43,649 bases of DNA, from contig DHUL01000076.1 of the NCBI GenBank assembly GCA_002409145.1, positions 65,989-109,637 on the forward strand, read 5' to 3'. The notes below the pieces were generated by a model. It was not told where the DNA came from. It was given only the letters and a program-made list of their open reading frames with translations, and ran no database searches. Shown piece after piece: positions 33,221-37,898 of the stretch. Position numbers and translations under genes: made by a program. Every line of letters starts with the position of its first letter. The stretch's first letter is position 1. This stretch comes from Bacteroidales bacterium UBA5235 (lineage in GTDB: Bacteria; Bacteroidota; Bacteroidia; Bacteroidales; VadinHA17).

Positions 33221-34284
33221 GCCGGGAGATGGCAGAAGAAAAAATCCCGGGCATCCGGGAACAGGAACAGGAAGCTGAACCGGAGCAGGAACTCTTTGAG
33301 CATTACCGCTACATTGTTGATCCCGGGCAGTCAATGCTCCGTATCGATAAATACCTCTCCAAACGGATAGAGAATGTCTCACGCACCAGGGTGCAGGCTG
33401 CGGCGCAGGCAGGGAACATCCTGGTTAACGATGCTCCCGTCAAACCCAACTACCGGATCAAACCCCTTGATGTCATCCAGGTACTGCTTCCCAATCCGCC
33501 CCGTGAGATTGAGCTGATACCCCAGGATATCCCCATCACAGTGGTTTATGAGGATGATGATTTGATTGTCGTAGATAAGGCCGCCGGGATGGTGGTACAC
33601 CCGGCTTACGGCAACTACTCGGGCACACTGATGAACGCCCTGATGTATCACTTCAGGGACCTGCCACTCTTCCAGACAGGTGAGATTCGTCCCGGACTGG
33701 TGCACCGCATTGATAAGAACACATCGGGACTGCTGGTCGTTGCCAAAAACGAGTATGCCCACAACAGGCTCGCCAGGCAGTTCTTCAAGCGGACTACCGG
33801 CAGGCTTTACACAGCCCTGGTCTGGGGCACACCGGACCCTGCAGAAGGAACCATTACCGGTCATGTGGGCCGCAATATACGCGACCGCAAGATAATGCAG
33901 GTATTCCCTGACGGCAGCCAGGGCAAGCACGCTGTGACCCATTACAGGATTGTTGAACCTCTCGGATATGTGTCTCTGATAGAATGCCGCCTCGAGACAG
34001 GACGAACTCATCAGATAAGGGTTCATATGGCCTGGAAGGGGCATCCCCTGTTTAACGACGAGGAGTACGGCGGCCATCGTATACTGAAAGGCACCACCTT
34101 CACAAAATACCAGCAGTTCGTCCGGAACTGTTTCGATATCCTCCCCCGCCAGGCGCTTCACGCACGTACCCTTGCCTTTGACCATCCCGTCACAGGCAAA
34201 CGTCTCTCCTTTGAATCACCCGTCCCCCGGGATATGGTGGCAGTAATTGAGAAATGGAGGAATTATATAGCTGGAAGAGACTAG
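33217..34284 (+). CDS. rluD: RluA/RluD-family 23S rRNA pseudouridine synthase
   Basis: This 355-residue enzyme isomerises uridine to pseudouridine. After a Glu-rich N-terminal tail (about 1-30) comes an S4 RNA-binding domain (MLRIDKYLSKR...AGNILVNDAPVKPNYRIKPLD, about 40-95). The catalytic domain then has the signature PGLVHRIDKNTSGLLVVAKN with catalytic Asp166, and LETGRTHQIRVHM near the C-terminal part. Domain order and length match RluD (23S positions 1911/1915/1917); other RluA-family members with S4 domains cannot be excluded. It overlaps the T9SS gene by ATGA. Its TAG stop is immediately followed by heptamer array B. Confidence 0.9.
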   Translation: MSREMAEEKIPGIREQEQEAEPEQELFEHYRYIVDPGQSMLRIDKYLSKRIENVSRTRVQAAAQAGNILVNDAPVKPNYRIKPLDVIQVLLPNPPREIELIPQDIPITVVYEDDDLIVVDKAAGMVVHPAYGNYSGTLMNALMYHFRDLPLFQTGEIRPGLVHRIDKNTSGLLVVAKNEYAHNRLARQFFKRTTGRLYTALVWGTPDPAEGTITGHVGRNIRDRKIMQVFPDGSQGKHAVTHYRIVEPLGYVSLIECRLETGRTHQIRVHMAWKGHPLFNDEEYGGHRILKGTTFTKYQQFVRNCFDILPRQALHARTLAFDHPVTGKRLSFESPVPRDMVAVIEKWRNYIAGRD

Positions 34285-34319
34285 GCGATTTGCGATTTGC
34301 GATTTGCGATTTGAGATTT
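34285..34319. repeat. GCGATTT heptamer array B (4 perfect + 1 degenerate unit)
   Basis: Four perfect tandem GCGATTT units at 34285-34312 are followed in register by GAGATTT (34313-34319). The array begins at the first base after the rluD TAG stop. It is the inverse complement of array C on the other side of the S23-type gene, and the same heptamer as array A. Confidence 0.95.
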
Positions 34320-34340
34320 TTGTGTTATAAATAATTGGTT

Positions 34341-34372
34341 TTTGCTTAGTATTGAGCTAACTTTTAAGTTTG
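34341..34372 (+). promoter_or_regulatory. consensus Bacteroidota promoter of the S23-type gene
   Basis: TTTG (34341-34344), a 20-nt spacer and TAAGTTTG (34365-34372) fit the -33/-7 consensus exactly. The transcript would start near 34379, about 14 nt before the ATG at 34393. It is the best promoter match in the window, and it lies inside the heptamer-bounded unit. Confidence 0.7.
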
Positions 34373-34392
34373 CTGCAGAAAGTGGAATAATT

Positions 34393-34764
34393 ATGAAAAT
34401 CAAAGATCAGATCCAGTTTCGGACCAGGAGTCTGGCGTTGGGAATTATATCGCTTTGCGGACAGTTGCCCGGGACTATGCCAGTTAATATTATAAGCCGC
34501 CAATTAATAAGAGCTTCATGCTCTGTTGGAGCCAATTACCGGGCAGTCAGCCGGGCGAAATCAAGAGCTGACTTCATAAATAAGCTCCATATCGTTGAAG
34601 AAGAGGCTGATGAGTCTATATTTTGGCTGGAATTGCTGCAGGATATTGAGCCAACACACAAAGATTCAATCTCATCATTCATATCAGAAATGAATGAAAT
34701 TCTTTCAATTGTTGTTGCTGCGAGGAAAACTGCCAGGCAAAAACTGGTCAGCCAAAGTTCTTAA
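34393..34764 (+). CDS. four-helix-bundle protein, S23/23S-intervening-sequence family
   Basis: This 123-residue protein matches the S23/IVP four-helix-bundle family. The key signatures are RSLALGIISLCGQLP, ISRQLIRASCSVGANYRA, the basic RAKSRADFINKLHIVEEEADES and FWLELLQDI, and a C-terminal helix with MNEILSIVVAARKTAR. I chose the ATG at 34393 because homologues start close to this position and the promoter start falls after the in-frame TTG at 34342. First found as ORFs in 23S rRNA intervening sequences, these proteins also occur as isolated chromosomal genes of unknown function. No rRNA is nearby here. The gene lies alone between two inverted heptamer arrays, and its TAA is part of a degenerate unit of the right array. 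Confidence 0.9.
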   Translation: MKIKDQIQFRTRSLALGIISLCGQLPGTMPVNIISRQLIRASCSVGANYRAVSRAKSRADFINKLHIVEEEADESIFWLELLQDIEPTHKDSISSFISEMNEILSIVVAARKTARQKLVSQSS

Positions 34765-34794
34765 ATCGACAATCGCAAATCGCAAATCGCAAAT
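34760..34794. repeat. CGCAAAT heptamer array C (3 perfect + 2 degenerate units)
   Basis: Perfect CGCAAAT units lie at 34774-34780, 34781-34787 and 34788-34794. In register to the left are CGACAAT (34767-34773) and CTTAAAT (34760-34766), each with two mismatches; the latter contains the stop codon of the S23-type gene. The array ends one base before the TPM stop codon (34796-34798). Confidence 0.95.
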
Positions 34795-34795
34795 C

Positions 34796-35611
34796 CTACC
34801 AGCTTCCCCCTGCTCCGCCGCCGCCGAAACTGCCGCCTCCGAAGCCTCCGAAACCGCCGCCGCCACCGCTGAAGCCTCCTCCGCCGCCTGAGAACCCTCC
34901 CCAGCTTCCGCTGTGAGACTTGCCTCCTCCCATCATGCTCATAAGAAGCCATAACGGCAGGTTTGACGATCCGCTCCGCCTCATGTGCTTGTTGTTGGAG
35001 CTGCCAGCGGAGACAATGATAATGAAGAAGAGAATTATCAGGAAGATTACTACTCCGGGTATGGCGCCCGAAGGAGCACCGCCGGCATAACTATCATAGT
35101 CATACTCGCCTGCGGCAAGGGACATCAGTACGTTTGTGCCGGCGTCAATACCACCATAATAATCATTCTCCCTGAACCTCGGGATCATCTCCCTGTCAAT
35201 AATATCTGCCGTTGCCAGGTCAGGGATGGGCCCTTCAAGACCGGAACCAGTGGCGATAAACACACGCCCGTCAGAGGATAGGGTCTTGGGTTTTACCAGC
35301 ACCAGAACTCCGTTGTTGAGATCCCCCTGCCCGATTCCCCAGTCATTTGCCACCCTGAATGCAAACTCGGAGCGGTCATATCCCTGGAGGTCATTCACAA
35401 TGAGAACGGCAATCTGGTTAGATGTTGAATCACTGAAGGCAACAAGCTTGGTTTCAAGAGCCTGCACTTCGGCAGAAGAGAGAACGCCGGCAAGGTCATT
35501 AACCAGCCTCGGCGGCTCCGGCCGTGGTATGAGTGTCTGCGATCGGAGTAAGCCTGCCGCCAAAAGCCAGAACAACACCATTGTATATTTTCGGAATCTC
35601 TTCATTTTCAT
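34796..35611 (-). CDS. TPM-domain membrane protein with Gly-rich tail
   Basis: This 271-residue protein is exported. After a signal peptide (MVLFWLLAAGLLRSQ) comes a TPM domain (LVNDLAGVLSSAEVQALETKLVAFSDSTSNQIAVLIVNDLQGYDRSEFA...DLNNGVLVLV, about 38-160). A single transmembrane helix (PGVVIFLIILFFIIIVSAG) follows, and then a Gly/Ser/Phe-rich tail of GGGGGF-type repeats ending GAGGSW. TPM proteins have been linked to photosystem II repair in phototrophs and to membrane stress elsewhere; here the role is unknown. The ATG at 35611 overlaps the upstream TPM stop in an ATGA. The gene forms a lemA-TPM-TPM operon, a widespread arrangement. Array C lies one base past its TAG stop. Confidence 0.92.
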   Translation of the reverse strand: MKMKRFRKYTMVLFWLLAAGLLRSQTLIPRPEPPRLVNDLAGVLSSAEVQALETKLVAFSDSTSNQIAVLIVNDLQGYDRSEFAFRVANDWGIGQGDLNNGVLVLVKPKTLSSDGRVFIATGSGLEGPIPDLATADIIDREMIPRFRENDYYGGIDAGTNVLMSLAAGEYDYDSYAGGAPSGAIPGVVIFLIILFFIIIVSAGSSNNKHMRRSGSSNLPLWLLMSMMGGGKSHSGSWGGFSGGGGGFSGGGGGFGGFGGGSFGGGGAGGSW

Positions 35612-36063
35612 AATCCCGTATCATTTGTGTCGAACGAGATGGCATCAGGGAGCTCATTGACGTCATCCTTTGATCTCGGGAAATGCTCCTTCAGTTTCTC
35701 TCCTGCCATCCGGACACCCTCAGAGAGTCCTTCAGTGAAGCGGCCATCGCTGAATCGCTGCTGCATATGGTCCCGGACACTGTCCCAGAACCCGGGCGGC
35801 ACAACCGCATTGATACCGGTATCTCCTATGATTGCAAAAGTGCGCTCCTTCAATGCGAGATAGATGAGTACCCCGTTACGGTCAGCTGTCTTGTGCATCC
35901 CCACCTTTTTGAAGAGCCAGGCAGCCTCATCAAGAACATCAACCTTGCACGAGGTCTCAATATGTATGCGAATCTCCCCTGAGGTTGCATGCTCAGCATC
36001 CTGGATGGCCCTGATGATAACCTCCTGCTGTTCAGGAGTAAAGAAAGTCGATGCCTTCATCAT
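35608..36063 (-). CDS. short TPM-domain protein
   Basis: This 151-residue TPM-family protein lacks a signal peptide and a transmembrane helix. Recognisable parts are FFTPEQQEVIIRAIQDAEHATSGEIRIHIETSC, LFKKVGMHKTADRNGVLIYLALKERTFAIIGDTGINAVV and FWDSVRDHMQQRFSDGRFTEGLSEGV. I chose the ATG at 36063 (an adjacent ATG at 36060 is equally possible) because the longer frame begins with a TTG inside lemA. It sits seven bases after the lemA stop and overlaps the second TPM gene by ATGA, so the three are an operon. The paralogue downstream is the membrane-bound version. Confidence 0.9.
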   Translation of the reverse strand: MMKASTFFTPEQQEVIIRAIQDAEHATSGEIRIHIETSCKVDVLDEAAWLFKKVGMHKTADRNGVLIYLALKERTFAIIGDTGINAVVPPGFWDSVRDHMQQRFSDGRFTEGLSEGVRMAGEKLKEHFPRSKDDVNELPDAISFDTNDTGL

Positions 36064-36070
36064 CAGGATA

Positions 36071-36670
36071 TCAGAACTCAACCTTAGGTGCTACCTCGGT
36101 ACCCTCCTGAGCCTCAAAATAGGGCCTGTTATCGAACTTCGTCACAGAGGCAATAAGGTTGTTCGGGAACTTCTTGATGAATGTATTATACTCGCGGGCA
36201 GCATCATTAAAGTTATTCCTTGCTATGGAAATGCGGTTCTCGGTGCCTTCAAGCTCCACCTGCAAATCACGGAAGTTCTGGGTGGCCTTCAGTTCGGGAT
36301 ACCTCTCCACAACAACCATAAGCCTCTGAAGCGCTGAACTTACTTCGCTCTGGGCAGCCTGAAACTCCTGCAGCTGCTCAGGTGTGATGTCAGACGGGTC
36401 AACAGTAACCTGGGTGGCCTTCGCCCTTGCTTCGATCACTCTCGTAAGCGTCTCCTGCTCAAATGCGGCAGCGCCTTTGACAGTATTCACGAAGTTTGGG
36501 ATAAGGTCAGCCCTCCGCTGGTACTGCGTTTCTACATTGCTCCACTCTGTGGCAACCTTCTCATTCATCGGAACAATCTTGTTGTAAATGCCTACTCCCC
36601 ATGAAATAACAAGAAGCAGGACAACAACAATAATCACAAGAATTAAAAGTCCGCTAATACTCTTTTTCAT
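36071..36670 (-). CDS. lemA: LemA family protein
   Basis: This 199-residue protein has an N-terminal transmembrane anchor (ISGLLILVIIVVVLLLVISWG) followed by the LemA helical bundle: NKIVPMNEKVATEWSNVETQYQRRADLIPNFVNTVKG, AFEQETLTRVIEARAKA, NFRDLQVELEGTENRISIARNNFNDAAREYNTFIKKFP. Function is unknown; LemA is commonly encoded with TPM proteins, as here. The ATG at 36670 is selected because the N-terminal helix starts there; the open frame extends 110 codons upstream without similarity, and a TAnnTTTG element lies between (36695-36702). Confidence 0.93.
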   Translation of the reverse strand: MKKSISGLLILVIIVVVLLLVISWGVGIYNKIVPMNEKVATEWSNVETQYQRRADLIPNFVNTVKGAAAFEQETLTRVIEARAKATQVTVDPSDITPEQLQEFQAAQSEVSSALQRLMVVVERYPELKATQNFRDLQVELEGTENRISIARNNFNDAAREYNTFIKKFPNNLIASVTKFDNRPYFEAQEGTEVAPKVEF

Positions 36671-36694
36671 CTTTATGTCTGTTTGATTATATCT

Positions 36695-36702
36695 CAAAAA
36701 TA
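36695..36702 (-). promoter_or_regulatory. candidate -7 element for the lemA-TPM operon
   Basis: On the minus strand TATTTTTG matches TAnnTTTG, predicting a start near 36688 and a leader of about 18 nt. This supports the ATG at 36670 as the lemA start. Confidence 0.45.
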
Positions 36703-36799
36703 AATAAAATATCTCTCGTAAAGACTCATTGACAGGCATCCTTGCTGCAGTTCCGATCCGGTTTTTTAAATTCCGGTGACAGCGGGAAAATAATTGTAG

Positions 36800-36807
36800 T
36801 AATTTTG
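36800..36807 (+). promoter_or_regulatory. candidate -7 element for ddl
   Basis: TAATTTTG matches TAnnTTTG and predicts a start near 36814, about 11 nt before the ATG at 36825. Confidence 0.4.
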
Positions 36808-36824
36808 GACAAAACCTACCAGTC

Positions 36825-37793
36825 ATGAGAACCATTGCCATTGTAGCCGGGGGAAATTCATCCGAATACCCTGTCTCCGTCCGCAGCGCTAAGGGTGTCG
36901 AAGCAGCTCTTAAAGGGAAATACGAAACATACATCATCAACATCAAAGGTACCGACTGGTACTGGGAAGATCCCAGGGGACGTCTTTGCAGGATTGACAA
37001 GAATGATTTTTCAGTAATCTGTGATGATCAGCGCATCCGTTTTGATGCAGCATTCATCGCCATACACGGCAACCCCGGGGAAAACGGCCTTCTGCAGGGT
37101 TACTTTGACATGATCGGACTGCCGTATACGAGCTGTGATGCATTTGTCTCGGCACTGACCTTCAACAAACAGGCATGCAAACTTTACCTGAACGAATATG
37201 GCATTCCCATGACCGGAGGCCTGCTCATCAGGAAAGGACAGAAGTATGATGCTGCCAGCATTGTCAGGCAGACAGGGCTTCCCTGTTTTGTCAAACCCAA
37301 CGCCAGCGGATCGAGCTTCGGGGTAACAAAGGTGAAAGAGACAGCCGAATTTGATGAGGCACTGGAAAAGGCATTTGCCGAAGGGCACGAGGCATTGGTT
37401 GAGTCATTCATGAAAGGTACAGAGGTTGCCTGCGGGGTGATCAGGACAAGAAACAGGAAGATCATTATGCCCGTGACAGAGGTGGTTCCCAAGAAGGAGT
37501 TTTTCGATTATGAGGCAAAATATACCCAAGGATTGTCTGATGAGATCACCCCGGCGCGTATGCCGGAAGAGCTCACCAACCGTATCCAGGAACTCTCATC
37601 TGAGATTTATGATATCCTGGGTTGCCGTGGTATTGTCAGGGTCGATTTCATCGTCACCTCTGACGGCCCGCAATTCCTGGAGATAAACACCATCCCCGGG
37701 ATGACCCCGGAGAGCATCATCCCCCGCCAGGCGGCAGTCTTCGGTATCAGCCAGACTGATCTCTATTCTATGGTGATCGAGGATCTCTTCTAA
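36825..37793 (+). CDS. ddl: D-alanine--D-alanine ligase
   Basis: This 322-residue ATP-grasp enzyme joins two D-Ala molecules for peptidoglycan. The N-terminal domain has AIVAGGNSSEYPVSVRSA and HGNPGENGLLQGYFDMIGLPYT. The ATP-grasp part has LPCFVKPNASGSSFGVTKV, EGHEALVESFMKGTEVACGV and the C-terminal CRGIVRVDFIVTSDGPQFLEINTIPGMTPESIIP with the metal ligands Asp and Glu/Asn. Its product is the substrate of the MurF half encoded at 12-14 kb. It diverges from lemA, and its TAA stop is immediately followed by a GGCAATA heptamer array. Confidence 0.96.
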   Translation: MRTIAIVAGGNSSEYPVSVRSAKGVEAALKGKYETYIINIKGTDWYWEDPRGRLCRIDKNDFSVICDDQRIRFDAAFIAIHGNPGENGLLQGYFDMIGLPYTSCDAFVSALTFNKQACKLYLNEYGIPMTGGLLIRKGQKYDAASIVRQTGLPCFVKPNASGSSFGVTKVKETAEFDEALEKAFAEGHEALVESFMKGTEVACGVIRTRNRKIIMPVTEVVPKKEFFDYEAKYTQGLSDEITPARMPEELTNRIQELSSEIYDILGCRGIVRVDFIVTSDGPQFLEINTIPGMTPESIIPRQAAVFGISQTDLYSMVIEDLF

Positions 37794-37814
37794 GGCAATA
37801 GGCAATAGGCAAGA
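37794..37814. repeat. GGCAATA heptamer array D (3 units)
   Basis: GGCAATA at 37794-37800 and 37801-37807 is followed by GGCAAGA at 37808-37814. It begins at the first base after the ddl TAA stop. Confidence 0.9.
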
Positions 37815-37863
37815 GTGTTGACAATACATCAAATATCTGCCTGATTAGCAGCAACTTCGTCAC

Positions 37864-37898
37864 TACTGCCTACTGCCTACTGCCTAATGGCTATTGCC
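37864..37898. repeat. TACTGCC/TATTGCC heptamer array E (5 units)
   Basis: Units are TACTGCC at 37864, 37871 and 37878, then TAATGGC at 37885 and TATTGCC at 37892-37898. On the minus strand these read GGCAATA, GCCATTA and GGCAGTA three times, inverted relative to array D. The last sense codons (Arg, Gln) and the TAG stop of gcvP are encoded by the outermost unit. Confidence 0.92.

Larger units (their letters stand above)
34285..34794. mobile_element. putative small element: S23-type gene between inverted heptamer arrays
   Basis: The unit of about 510 bp is bounded by array B and array C, which face each other as inverted repeats. Over about 32 bases counted inward from ATTTGCG the two arms differ at only three positions. 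Each arm begins next to the TAG stop of the flanking convergent gene (rluD on the left, TPM gene on the right). Inside are one promoter and one gene. No target-site duplication and no known transposase are seen. Calling it mobile is inference from the architecture. Confidence 0.45.

Noticed and set aside
33379..34185. 268-codon open frame antisense to rluD
   Set aside because: It is a shadow of a well-supported pseudouridine synthase gene and its translation shows no recognisable family.
34393..34764. Avd-like accessory protein of a diversity-generating retroelement
   Set aside because: Avd is also a four-helix bundle, but no reverse transcriptase, template repeat or variable repeat is present in the window, and the sequence signatures fit the S23/IVP family better.
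34393..34764. 23S rRNA intervening sequence
   Set aside because: No rRNA gene flanks this S23-type gene; both neighbours are protein-coding.
34285..34794. CRISPR array
   Set aside because: The repeats are 7-bp direct tandem units with no spacers between them; there are no cas genes.
36750..36785. CCGG...CCGG hairpin near ddl as a terminator
   Set aside because: The arms are only four bases with mismatches in the extension, and the position is upstream of both divergent genes.
36671..37000. 110-codon N-terminal extension of LemA
   Set aside because: The extension overlaps the divergent ddl coding region, precedes the normal LemA membrane anchor and lies upstream of a plausible promoter; it is read-through of an open frame.
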